Shown one piece after another: positions 44,298 through 52,285 of a stretch of 64,000 nt of DNA (positions are counted from its first letter, which is position 1; each line of letters opens with the position of its first letter). The translations under genes and the position numbers were made by a program. Source of the DNA: Bradyrhizobium sp. Rc3b (GTDB taxonomy: Bacteria; Pseudomonadota; Alphaproteobacteria; Rhizobiales; Xanthobacteraceae); NCBI RefSeq assembly GCF_900114915.1, contig NZ_FOUS01000002.1:1-64000 (forward strand). The letters run 5' to 3'. The notes under the pieces are model-generated. The model had not been told where the DNA came from, searched no databases, and saw only the letters and a program-made list of their open reading frames with translations.

Positions 44298-45098
44298 TCA
44301 ATACCGCTCGGCGACGAAGTTCATCCCCTTCAGGCCGGCCTGGTCGTTGTAGCGGCCCTTCTCGGAGCGCTTCGGCAGCTTGATTTTGTCCTTCTTGATG
44401 CGCTTGTAGGGAATCGCGCCGAGGAGATGTGCGATGCAGTTCAGCCGCGCCTTGCGCTTGTCATCGGAGCGGATGATGTACCACGGCGCTTCCTTCGTAC
44501 TGGTCTGCTTGAGCATCAGATCGCGAGCTCGCGAATAGTCGTACCAGCGCCGGTAGGACTCCAGGTCCATCGGGCTCAGCTTCCATTGCCGCACGGGATC
44601 ATCGATCCGGGCGTGGAAGCGACGCTCCTGCTCGTCCATTCCGACCTCGAGCCAGATCTTGATCAGGATGATACCGCCGTCGATGACGTATCTCTCCATC
44701 TGCGGGCAGAGGGAGAGGAAGCGCTGGTGCTCGGCGGGCGTAGCAAAGCCCATGACATATTCGACGCCGGCGCGGTTGTACCAGCTCCGGTCGAAGATCA
44801 CGATCTCGCCGCCCGCCGGAAACTGCTCCATGTAGCGCTGGAAGAAGAGCTGTGTCTTTTCGCGGTCCGACGGCGCCGGCAGCGCCACGACGCGGAACAC
44901 GCGCGGGCTGACCTTCTCGGTGATCGCCTTGATCGTGCCGCCTTTGCCGGCAGCGTCACGGCCTTCGAACACGATGATCACCCGGAGCTTGTTCGCCCGC
45001 ACGTAGTCCTGGAGGTGACAGAGCTCGACCTGGAGCTTTTCCAGCTCCTTCTCATAGTCCTTCCGCTTCATTCGCTCCGCGGGCGCATCCTTGGCCAT
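44298..45098 (-). CDS. ppk2: Polyphosphate kinase 2
   Basis: 266 residues, the usual size of one-domain PPK2. Walker A at about 45-54 (FEGRDAAGKGG), the Walker B/lid region IFDRSWYNRAGVEYVMGF (about 101-118), and the later KIWLEVGMDEQERRF, WKLSPMDLESYRRWYDYSRARD and WYIIRSDDKRKARLN segments are all present, so it should be active. PPK2 transfers phosphate between polyphosphate and nucleotides, mostly making GTP or ATP. It is 40 bases downstream of a hypothetical gene that starts beside a FixK-type box, suggesting induction at low oxygen. Confidence 0.95.
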   Translation of the reverse strand: MAKDAPAERMKRKDYEKELEKLQVELCHLQDYVRANKLRVIIVFEGRDAAGKGGTIKAITEKVSPRVFRVVALPAPSDREKTQLFFQRYMEQFPAGGEIVIFDRSWYNRAGVEYVMGFATPAEHQRFLSLCPQMERYVIDGGIILIKIWLEVGMDEQERRFHARIDDPVRQWKLSPMDLESYRRWYDYSRARDLMLKQTSTKEAPWYIIRSDDKRKARLNCIAHLLGAIPYKRIKKDKIKLPKRSEKGRYNDQAGLKGMNFVAERY

Positions 45099-45138
45099 GC
45101 CGGTCCTCTCGCTGCTGAGCTTGTCAATCGCCCCAGAA

Positions 45139-45618
45139 CTAATCGTCCCAGGAGATGGTCACGCCGATATCGCCGGGCACGCCGCCCGGGAATTCGATGA
45201 TCTGGTAGGCGATGCGATAGCCACGCGGCTTCAGATAATCGGTCCAGAGCTGGAAGATTTCCTTGGGGATGCCGGTCAGCGTGGTCTCCCAACCCTTTTC
45301 CATCTGGTTGATGGCGCGCCCCCTGTCGGTGCAAAGCGAGTTGGGGAAGCGATAGACCAGCACCTCCGTCAGGCCGTTTCGCACCGCACGCTGGATGATG
45401 GTCGAGGCGAGTTTGATCTTCTCCTCCTCGCTCTTGCCGGAGGGTTTGCTGAGCCGCTCGATCAGCGCGCGCTTCTCGGCTTCGACCGCTGCGGCGAGGC
45501 GGACATACTCCTCGGCTTTCTCGGCCTCCTTGAGGGCGGCTTCCTTCCGAATCTGGGCGGCGTTGGGGATGAGATCGTCGAGGCCGGGCATGGCTTGCGG
45601 CTCCTGATGGTTGTCCAA
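45139..45618 (-). CDS. Conserved-looking protein upstream of ppk2, function unknown
   Basis: 159 residues, no signal peptide. The N-terminal third is helical and charged (IRKEAALKEAEKAEEYVRLAAAVEAEKRALIERL). The C-terminal part looks folded (KLASTIIQRAVRNGLTEVLVYRFPNSLC, GWETTLTGIPKEIFQLWTDYLKPRGYRIAYQIIEFPGG). I recognise no family. It is the first gene of the ppk2 unit, 43 bases from the FixK-type box at 45661-45674. Confidence 0.7.
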   Translation of the reverse strand: MDNHQEPQAMPGLDDLIPNAAQIRKEAALKEAEKAEEYVRLAAAVEAEKRALIERLSKPSGKSEEEKIKLASTIIQRAVRNGLTEVLVYRFPNSLCTDRGRAINQMEKGWETTLTGIPKEIFQLWTDYLKPRGYRIAYQIIEFPGGVPGDIGVTISWDD

Positions 45619-45660
45619 TCAGCATCCAGGAAACGCTAGGGTCGGGCGGAGGGTGTTCCC

Positions 45661-45674
45661 TTGATTCAAATCAA
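45661..45674 (+). promoter_or_regulatory. FNR/FixK box between ppk2 unit and HlyD unit
   Basis: TTGATTCAAATCAA, a perfect TTGAT/ATCAA dyad. Its centre is about 50 bases before the minus-strand start and about 66 before the plus-strand TTG start, so it may serve both directions. Confidence 0.78.
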
Positions 45675-45733
45675 GCAAACCGCGGCCTGCCGAACACAAT
45701 ATCGCACATGCGCATTTGATCGGGAGAGACGCT

Positions 45734-46171
45734 TTGAGCGACCAGCTTCATCCGATGGCTCCGCACCATTTGCCGTTTTATCTGGCGCCGGGGAGCGGGA
45801 CCGATACGCTGATGGTTGTGATGGGGCTGTTCCTGATCGGCACCGTGCTCTGGGTCGGTACGCTCTATTGGAAGCTGCACAGCCTGCCCGAGCGGATGGC
45901 GCACAAATCACAAAAATTGCAGTTCGAGCTCGTCGCGGTGCTCGGCCTGATCTCGTTGTTCACGCACATGCATATTTTCTGGGTCGCCGGCCTCCTGCTC
46001 GCGTTGATCGATCTTCCCGATTTCGGCACCCCGCTGCGTAGCATCGCCGGGTCGGTCGAGAAGATTGCAGAGGCAGCGCCAGCCGCCGGTGGCGAAGAGA
46101 TCCGGACGGAGGCCGCGATGCCTCCCGCACAGAAGCCGGAAGCCGCAAAGAAGGAGCACAGCCATGTTTGA
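45734..46171 (+). CDS. Small membrane protein, DUF3302-like partner of the HlyD protein
   Basis: 145 residues from TTG 45734, with GGGAGAGA 4-11 bases upstream. Two hydrophobic segments (about 25-46, TLMVVMGLFLIGTVLWVGTLYW; and about 65-90, FELVAVLGLISLFTHMHIFW) and an Ala/Glu/Lys-rich tail ending in KKEHSHV. The layout, and its position before an HlyD-type gene with an 8-base overlap, recall the E. coli yiaW-yiaV (DUF3302 plus HlyD-like) pair; the sequence match is distant. Confidence 0.65.
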   Translation: MSDQLHPMAPHHLPFYLAPGSGTDTLMVVMGLFLIGTVLWVGTLYWKLHSLPERMAHKSQKLQFELVAVLGLISLFTHMHIFWVAGLLLALIDLPDFGTPLRSIAGSVEKIAEAAPAAGGEEIRTEAAMPPAQKPEAAKKEHSHV

Positions 46172-47396
46172 GCTGATGTTCTGCTCGCTGCTGACGATCC
46201 TGCCGGACTATCTCTATCGCCGCTACGCCCAGGGCAAGCGTTTCGGCAAGGAGATCACCTTCTTCTCGGTCTGGTACGAGCTGCGCTGGGGCATCACCGG
46301 CTGCCTGATGCTTACGGTGTCGCTGATCACTATGATCTTCTACTTCCATCCTTCGACGTCATCGGCGACGCTCTATTTTCGCACCGTGCCGATCCTGCCC
46401 GAAGGCTCCGGCCGCGTTGCCGAGGTCAAGGTTGGCTTCAGCGCGCCGGTGAAGAAGGGCGACGTGCTGTTCACGCTCGACGACTCGAAGCAGCAGGCCG
46501 CGCTCGAAACCGCCAGGCGGAAGGTTGCGGAGGTCGATGCCGCCATGCAGACCGCGCAGGCCGACGTGGTCAAGGCCGAGGCGCAGATCGGGGAGGCGAA
46601 GGCGAACTATCAGCAGGCCAAGGACGAGCTCGAGGTCAAGACCGAGCTCCAGCGCCGCAATCCCGGCATCGTTCCGCAGCGTGATATCGACAAGCTCCAG
46701 GTTTTGGTCGATCAACGTCAGTCCGGGATCGATGCCGCGACCGCCGCGAAGCAATCCGTATCAATGCAGGTCTCCATCCTGCTGCCGGCGCAGAAGGCCA
46801 GCGCGGAGGCCGCGCTCGACCAGGCCCAGGTGGATATCGACAAGACCTTGGTCCGCGCCGGTGTCGATGGGCGCGTCGAGCAATTCCTGATCCGTCCCGG
46901 CGACGTCGTCAATCAACTCATGCGGCCTGCAGGCGTTCTCATCCCGGAGGGGGCCGGCCGCAAGATGCTGCAGGCCGGGTTCGGCCAGATCGAGGCACAG
47001 GTGATGAAAGAGGGCATGGTGGCGGAAGCGACCTGCATCTCCAGGCCATGGGTGATCATCCCCATGGTGATCACGACAGTCCAGGACTACATCGCGGCCG
47101 GACAATTCCGATCCGGGGAGCAATTGGTCGATCCGCAGAACGCCGTCCGCCCCGGCACCATCCTGGTGTTCCTGGAGCCGCTTTACAAAGGTGGCCTCGA
47201 AGGCGTGACGCCGGGCAGCAGCTGCGTCGTCAATGCCTATACCAGCAACCACGAGGAGATCTCGGCCAAGGGGACTTCGACCAGCAGGAAGATCGCCTTG
47301 CACGTGGTCGACGGTGTCGGCCTGGTGCACGCGCTGCTGCTGCGCATCCAGGCGCTGCTGCTGCCGATCCAGACGCTGGTGCTGAGCGGGCATTGA
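46164..47396 (+). CDS. HlyD-family membrane-fusion protein (YiaV/YibH-like)
   Basis: 410 residues from ATG 46164. One membrane segment at about 38-58, then a lipoyl half-site (PILPEGSGRVAEVKVGFSAPVKKGDVLFTLDD), a coiled-coil hairpin at about 105-215, and the second half-site plus beta-barrel (DIDKTLVRAGVDGRVEQFLIRPGDVVNQ, GVTPGSSCVVNAYT). A hydrophobic Leu-rich end (LLLRIQALLLPIQTLVLSGH) is also present. HlyD/EmrA-like proteins bridge the inner membrane to export. No transporter or outer-membrane channel gene is adjacent; the DUF3302-like protein is the only partner. Confidence 0.87.
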   Translation: MFELMFCSLLTILPDYLYRRYAQGKRFGKEITFFSVWYELRWGITGCLMLTVSLITMIFYFHPSTSSATLYFRTVPILPEGSGRVAEVKVGFSAPVKKGDVLFTLDDSKQQAALETARRKVAEVDAAMQTAQADVVKAEAQIGEAKANYQQAKDELEVKTELQRRNPGIVPQRDIDKLQVLVDQRQSGIDAATAAKQSVSMQVSILLPAQKASAEAALDQAQVDIDKTLVRAGVDGRVEQFLIRPGDVVNQLMRPAGVLIPEGAGRKMLQAGFGQIEAQVMKEGMVAEATCISRPWVIIPMVITTVQDYIAAGQFRSGEQLVDPQNAVRPGTILVFLEPLYKGGLEGVTPGSSCVVNAYTSNHEEISAKGTSTSRKIALHVVDGVGLVHALLLRIQALLLPIQTLVLSGH

Positions 47397-47486
47397 GCTG
47401 TGAAGCCGCCCCCGGGGCCTGTCGCAGCGGTGCAATTCCCGCTAGAATTTCCGCGACAGCAGTTGCTGGAGCTGCAAGGATGGAGC

Positions 47487-49379
47487 ATGAGCGGGCGCAC
47501 GTCCATCTCCAAGGTCAGGCCAGGGGCCGTGACGGCGCTATACTGTCTCGCGCTGCTTTTCGCCGTGTGCCTGTCCGCCGGGCGAGTTGGTGCAGTCGAG
47601 CGGAGTCTCCGCGGCGAGCTGAAGCGCGTCCTGGTATTGCATTCATTCGGCCGTGATTTTCGGCCGTGGAGCGAGTATGCGCGCGACATCAAGGCCAAGC
47701 TCGAACGGCAATCGCCCTGGCCACTCGATATACAGGAGCACGCGCTGCTCACCGCGCGCTTCAACAATCCCGGTCCTGAGGCACCTTTCGTCGACTATCT
47801 GCAATCGCTGTACCAGGGAGCGATGCCCGACATCGTGTTGAGCATCGGCGCGCCTGCGGCCCGGTTTGCGCAGAAATACCGCGGAAGATTATTCCCTGAT
47901 GTGCCATTGATTCTCTCCGCGGTCGAGCATCGGCTGATCAATCGCGCCGATCTCAGCGACAACGACGTCGTCGTGGCGATCCGCAACGATTTCATGGTCG
48001 CGTTCCGCAACGTTCTCCAGATTTTGCCTGACACAAAGTCGATTGTGGTCGTGATCGGCGCCTCGCCGCTCGAGAAGTTCTGGGTGGAGGAGGTCAAGCG
48101 GGAACTGCAACCCTTGGGCGAGGAGGTCGAGCTGGTCTGGTACTCGGACTTGTCATTCGACGAAATCCTGAAGCGCGCTTCAAAGCTGCCGCCGCACACC
48201 GCGCTGTTCTGGGGGCTGATGTCGGTCGATGCGGCTGGGGTCGTCCACGAGAGCGACATCGCCTTGCGCAGCCTGTACGCGGCCGCGAATGCCCCGATCT
48301 TCTCCTACCAGGAGCCGTTCTTCGGTGACGGCACTGTCGGGGGACCGATGCATATGATCGCGGAAACGAGTTCCAGGACCGTCAGTGCGGCGATTGGCAT
48401 TCTCGGCGGCGCGAAACCAGCGAGCATCAGTTACGAGCCGATCGGATTCGCCGCGCCGAGATATGATTGGCGCCAATTGCAGCATTGGGGCATCAGCGAG
48501 AGCCGTTTGCCTCCCGGCAGCGAAATCATGTTTCGCGAACAGAGCATCTGGGAGCGCTATCGTTGGCAGATGCTGCTGATCGCGTCCGTCATTCTGGTGC
48601 AGGCCGGCCTGATCAGCGGGATGCTGCATGAGCGCCGTCGGCGCCAGATCGCCGAAGTCGAGTCACGCCAGCGTCTGGCCGAGCTCGCTCACGCCAACCG
48701 CTATTCGGCCGTTGGCGAGTTGACCACGTCGATCGCCCATGAACTGAACCAGCCGCTCGGCTCCATCCTGACCAACGCCGAGACTGCGGAGCTGATGCTG
48801 AAGGCCGCTTCGCCCGACATCGACGAGATCCGGCAGATCCTCGCCGACATCCGGCGTGACGATCAGCGGGCCAGCGAAGTCATCCGCAGGCTACGCAGTA
48901 TTCTGAAAAAGACGCCGTTCGAGGTCAAGGACATCGAGCTCAACGATATGGTCCGCGAAGCGATCGGCCTTGTGCGCGCCGTCGCCGATGGACGCCGGAT
49001 CACATTGATCTACACGCCTGTCCTGGCCGACCTGCATGTCCGAGGCGATCCGATCCAGCTTCAGCAGGTCGTTCTCAACCTGATCATCAATGCGATGGAT
49101 GCGATCTTCGACGCAGATCCCGGAAAACGCCAGGTCAGCGTCTCGACCCTGCGCGTCGGCAACGAAGCGGAGATCCGGGTCTCCGATACTGGTCCCGGGA
49201 TTGCCGCTTCCGACCTTGCGAACGTGTTCAATCCGTTCTTCACGACCAAGCCCCAGGGTATGGGCATGGGGCTCGCGATCGCCAAAACCATCATCGAGGC
49301 CCATCACGGCACGATCTCTGCCGAAAACCAGGCCGCGGGCGGCGCGCTCTTCACGATCCGTCTTCCGATCCTTCACTGA
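47487..49379 (+). CDS. Membrane histidine kinase with ABC-type binding-protein sensor domain
   Basis: 630 residues from ATG 47487, with AAGGA 6 bases upstream; GTG 47400 would add 29. N-terminal membrane or signal segment, then a periplasmic domain of about 300 residues resembling ABC_sub_bind proteins (LKRVLVLHSFGRDFRPWSEY, DIVLSIGAPAARFAQKY, PLILSAVEHRLINRADL). A second membrane segment lies at about 360-380. The kinase core has H418 in ELTTSIAHELNQPLGSI, N-box NLIINAMDAIFD, G1 VSDTGPGI and G2 GMGMGLAIAKTIIEAHHG. No response regulator is adjacent; candidates are the FixJ-like and receiver-only proteins at 32-33 kb. A free binding protein is encoded next. Confidence 0.9.
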   Translation: MSGRTSISKVRPGAVTALYCLALLFAVCLSAGRVGAVERSLRGELKRVLVLHSFGRDFRPWSEYARDIKAKLERQSPWPLDIQEHALLTARFNNPGPEAPFVDYLQSLYQGAMPDIVLSIGAPAARFAQKYRGRLFPDVPLILSAVEHRLINRADLSDNDVVVAIRNDFMVAFRNVLQILPDTKSIVVVIGASPLEKFWVEEVKRELQPLGEEVELVWYSDLSFDEILKRASKLPPHTALFWGLMSVDAAGVVHESDIALRSLYAAANAPIFSYQEPFFGDGTVGGPMHMIAETSSRTVSAAIGILGGAKPASISYEPIGFAAPRYDWRQLQHWGISESRLPPGSEIMFREQSIWERYRWQMLLIASVILVQAGLISGMLHERRRRQIAEVESRQRLAELAHANRYSAVGELTTSIAHELNQPLGSILTNAETAELMLKAASPDIDEIRQILADIRRDDQRASEVIRRLRSILKKTPFEVKDIELNDMVREAIGLVRAVADGRRITLIYTPVLADLHVRGDPIQLQQVVLNLIINAMDAIFDADPGKRQVSVSTLRVGNEAEIRVSDTGPGIAASDLANVFNPFFTTKPQGMGMGLAIAKTIIEAHHGTISAENQAAGGALFTIRLPILH

Positions 49380-49390
49380 TCGCCGGTGTC

Positions 49391-49404
49391 TTGATTTTGA
49401 TCAA
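49391..49404 (+). promoter_or_regulatory. FNR/FixK box before the free binding-protein gene
   Basis: TTGATTTTGATCAA, TTGAT/ATCAA dyad, 84 bases before the ATG at 49488 and 12 bases after the kinase stop. Confidence 0.75.
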
Positions 49405-49487
49405 GCTCACGGGATCGGCGAAGCCGTTTCCTTCTCGCAATTGCGCGATGACCGGGATGGGGGCGCATGTGGGGAGTGTCGGTGGCC

Positions 49488-50468
49488 ATGAGACGCCGTG
49501 AGTTCATGTCGCTGGTTGGTGCCGCGGCGGCGTTCCCGGTCTTGGCGCGGGCCCAGGACAGAGCGCCGTTCGTGGGCGTGCTGACCGGCAATGTCGCCGG
49601 CGATCCCGGCGCGCAGATGCGCGTCGATGCCTTTCAGCAGGGGCTCACCGATCGTGGCTGGATCGCCAACCAGAACTATCGCCTGGAGGTGCGCTGGCCG
49701 GGTCCCAGTCCGGCACGCCAGCAATTGGAGGCGCTCGAGCTCATTGCCGCCGGGCCGGACGTACTGCTTTCGACCAGCACGGGCACGACCCGGACGCTGC
49801 GCGATGCCACGCAGCGAATTCCGATCGTCTTCGTCGGGCTCTCCGATCCCGTCGGGACCGGCCTCGTCGCCAATCTGGCGCGGCCGACCGGCAATCTCAC
49901 CGGCTTCTCGCTCTATGAGCACTCGATGAGCGGGAAATGGCTCGGTCTGCTGAAGGATATGGTGCCGGGGATGAGCCACGCGGCGCTGCTGTTCAATCCG
50001 GAATCGTCGCCCTATGCGCCGTTCTATCTTCAGGCGGCGCACCAGATGGAAAACCGGCTCGGTCTCAAGGTCACCGGTGCCAGCGTCCGGAGTGGGGCCG
50101 AGATCGCGGCGGCCATCGAGAGCGCGACACGCGACGGCGGCGGCCTCGTCGTGCTCCCTGATGGCGGCTTCTTCGGGACCCAGAGCGCGATGACGATCGC
50201 ACTGCTGGCGCAGCGCCGCGTGCCCGCGATCTTCGCGGTCCGCTTCTACGCGGTGAACGGTGGGCTGATGTCCTATGGCGCCGATCTCACCCAGCAATTT
50301 CGCGACGGCGCCGGCTACGTCGATCGCGTCCTGCGCGGCGCCGAGATTCGATCGCTTCCGGTGCAGTTCGCCACCAGGTTCGAGCTCGTCATCAACATGA
50401 AGACGGCCCATGCCCTCGGCCTGACGGTGCCGAGCCGGCTTCTGATGGACGCCGAACTGATCGAATGA
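49488..50468 (+). CDS. Periplasmic ABC-type substrate-binding protein (ABC_sub_bind family)
   Basis: 326 residues from ATG 49488 (GTG 49467 would add 7). The N-terminus MRRREFMSLVGAAAAFPVLARAQ-like is a twin-arginine-type signal. The mature part follows the ABC_sub_bind pattern: FVGVLTGNVAGD, FQQGLTDRGWIANQNYRLEVRW, DVLLSTSTGTTRTLRDATQRIPIVFVGLSDPVGTGLVANLARPTGNLTGF, and the end INMKTAHALGLTVPSRLLMDAELIE. No ABC ATPase or permease genes are nearby. It sits directly after a kinase whose sensor belongs to a related fold, so it may be a signal-binding accessory rather than a transporter part. Confidence 0.9.
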   Translation: MRRREFMSLVGAAAAFPVLARAQDRAPFVGVLTGNVAGDPGAQMRVDAFQQGLTDRGWIANQNYRLEVRWPGPSPARQQLEALELIAAGPDVLLSTSTGTTRTLRDATQRIPIVFVGLSDPVGTGLVANLARPTGNLTGFSLYEHSMSGKWLGLLKDMVPGMSHAALLFNPESSPYAPFYLQAAHQMENRLGLKVTGASVRSGAEIAAAIESATRDGGGLVVLPDGGFFGTQSAMTIALLAQRRVPAIFAVRFYAVNGGLMSYGADLTQQFRDGAGYVDRVLRGAEIRSLPVQFATRFELVINMKTAHALGLTVPSRLLMDAELIE

Positions 50469-50511
50469 CGCATGGCTCTCGCGCTGCAGCAGCCACGAGG
50501 GCCTCGTTTCG

Positions 50512-50525
50512 TTGATCTCGATCAA
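50512..50525 (+). promoter_or_regulatory. FNR/FixK box before the DUF3300 operon
   Basis: TTGATCTCGATCAA, perfect TTGAT/ATCAA dyad, with its centre about 63 bases before the ATG at 50582. Confidence 0.78.
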
Positions 50526-50581
50526 CAAACGTCTGCGTCCCGGCCCGATCGTCCCACGCTGGAAGTGCAAGGGAGGATGCA

Positions 50582-52285
50582 ATGTTCCGCTGCGGCAAGA
50601 CCCTGATGGCGCTTGCGGTCGTCATGGCGACATCGTTCGCCGCAACGGCGCAAACCAACACGACGCCTGCGGCCCCGTCTCCGCAAGCGCAGCCGGCTCC
50701 TCCGCCTGCGCCGACGGCCGAGCTTCTGAAGCCGGAGCAGCTCGAGGCCTTGGTGGCGCCGATCGCACTGTATCCAGACGAGCTCCTTGCCAATGTGCTT
50801 GCCGCCTCAACCTATCCGTTGGAGGTGGTGCAGGCCGACCGCTGGCTGAAGGAGCGCAAGACCCTGAAGGGCGATGCGCTGAAGACGGAGGTCGAGAAGC
50901 AGGCCTGGGACGACAGCATCAAGGCGCTGGCCAGCACCGCCGATGTCCTGACCATGATGAGCGATCAGCTCGACTGGACCAAGAAGCTCGGCGATGCCTT
51001 TCTCGCCCAGCAGCCTGACGTGATGGATGCGATCCAGCGCTTGCGCAACAAGGCCTATGACAACAAGAAGCTGGTCACGACCAAGCAGCAGAAGGTCAGT
51101 GTCCAGTCGCAGGAAGGCAAGCAGGTCGTTGTGATCCAGCAGGCCAATCCCGCGGAGATGTACGTGCCGTATTACGATCCGGCGACGGTCTATGGCAGCT
51201 GGCCCTATGCGGAGTATCCGCCGTATTATTGGGGCTACCCGTCCTATATCGGCGCCGGCGTGGTTGCGGCGGGCCTCGCTTTCGGCACGGCTTGGGCGAT
51301 CGGGCGCTGGGGCAATTACTGGGGCGGCGGCTGCAATTGGGGCAACCGCAATGTCTACGTCAATCATCGCACCACCAACATCGGTAACGGCTGGCAGCAT
51401 AATCCGGCGCATCGCGGTGGCGTGCGCTACAACAACAGCAACGTTCAGCAGCGTTTCGGCAACAACAACCTGAAGGCCGGCGTGTCGGACCGGATGGATT
51501 TCCGCGGCCGTGACGGCAACCAGGTGCTGCGTCCCAACCAAGGTGCTGGAGACCGGGCCGGCGATCGCGCCGGTGACCGTGCTGGTGATCGTGGTGGTCC
51601 CGGTGATCGCGCAGGCGATCGTGCGGGTGATCGTGCGGGCAACCGCGGCGATCGGCCCGGCGGGGGCGATCGCGCTGGAGCCGCGGATCGTGCCAAGGGC
51701 GGTGGTGACCGCGCCAAGGCTGCAAACAAGGGCGGCGGAGATCGCGCCAAGGCCGCCAACCGCGCCGGCGGCGGTGCGGCAGCCAACCGTGGTGGCGGCA
51801 ATCGCGGCGGTGCCATGAACGTCTCCTCCGGCCGCTCGGCCGCGGCGGCGTCCGCGCGCGGACGATCCAGCATGGCAAGCATGCCGCGCGGTGGCGGCGG
51901 CGGACCGAGCATGGCCGGCCGCGGCGGCGGTGGCGGAATGGCAATGCGGGGCGGTGGCGGCGGTGGATTCCGCGGAGGCGGCGGTGGCGGCTTCCGTGGT
52001 GGCGGCGGCGGTGGCCGACGCTCCGACATCGCGTTGAAGCATGACATCGTCCTGCTCGGTCATCTCGCGAACGGCCTCGGCTATTATCGCTTCAGCTACA
52101 TCGGCAACGACAAGGCCTATGTCGGCGTCATGGCGCAGGAGGTCGAACAGGTGATGCCTGCCGCCGTGACCCGCGGCAGCGATGGATATCTGCGGGTTCG
52201 CTACGAAAAACTCGGACTGACATTCCGCAGCTATGGTGACTGGCTCGCCGGCGGCGCGAAGATTCCTGCGGAGGTGACGCCATGA
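50582..52285 (+). CDS. Exported DUF3300 protein with Gly-rich repeats and a peptidase-S74-like C-terminus
   Basis: 567 residues. Signal peptide 1-23. DUF3300 at about 50-230 (LEALVAPIALYPDELLANVLAASTYPLEVVQADRWL, WDDSIKALASTADVLTMMSDQLDWTKKLGDAFLAQQPDVMDAIQRLR, YVPYYDPATVYGSWPY). A long low-complexity part follows: GDRA/GDRG tandem units (about 320-390) and Gly-rich runs (about 440-480). The C-terminus (about 481-550) reads SDIALKHDI, GLGYYRFSYIGNDKAYVGVMAQEVEQVMPAAV, DGYLRVRYEKLGL, matching the intramolecular-chaperone/autoprotease domain of endosialidase-type tail spikes (peptidase S74), with S481, D482 and K486 in the SDxxLK position. This raises self-cleavage after the Gly-rich region. 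First gene of the unit with DUF2950. Confidence 0.87.
   Translation: MFRCGKTLMALAVVMATSFAATAQTNTTPAAPSPQAQPAPPPAPTAELLKPEQLEALVAPIALYPDELLANVLAASTYPLEVVQADRWLKERKTLKGDALKTEVEKQAWDDSIKALASTADVLTMMSDQLDWTKKLGDAFLAQQPDVMDAIQRLRNKAYDNKKLVTTKQQKVSVQSQEGKQVVVIQQANPAEMYVPYYDPATVYGSWPYAEYPPYYWGYPSYIGAGVVAAGLAFGTAWAIGRWGNYWGGGCNWGNRNVYVNHRTTNIGNGWQHNPAHRGGVRYNNSNVQQRFGNNNLKAGVSDRMDFRGRDGNQVLRPNQGAGDRAGDRAGDRAGDRGGPGDRAGDRAGDRAGNRGDRPGGGDRAGAADRAKGGGDRAKAANKGGGDRAKAANRAGGGAAANRGGGNRGGAMNVSSGRSAAAASARGRSSMASMPRGGGGGPSMAGRGGGGGMAMRGGGGGGFRGGGGGGFRGGGGGGRRSDIALKHDIVLLGHLANGLGYYRFSYIGNDKAYVGVMAQEVEQVMPAAVTRGSDGYLRVRYEKLGLTFRSYGDWLAGGAKIPAEVTP
51544..51660 (+). repeat. 12-base tandem repeats coding GDRA units
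   Basis: In-frame degenerate 12-base units coding Gly-Asp-Arg-Ala/Gly, about eight copies with small interruptions, inside the DUF3300 gene. They encode a flexible charged linker; copy number is likely to vary between strains. Confidence 0.7.

Noticed and set aside
46164..47396. Type I secretion system adaptor
   Set aside because: HlyD fold is present but no ABC exporter or TolC-like gene is adjacent; the DUF3302-like partner suggests the YiaV/YibH group.
51544..51660. CRISPR-like short repeat cluster
   Set aside because: The units are 12-base in-frame codons for GDRA with no unique spacers and no cas genes.
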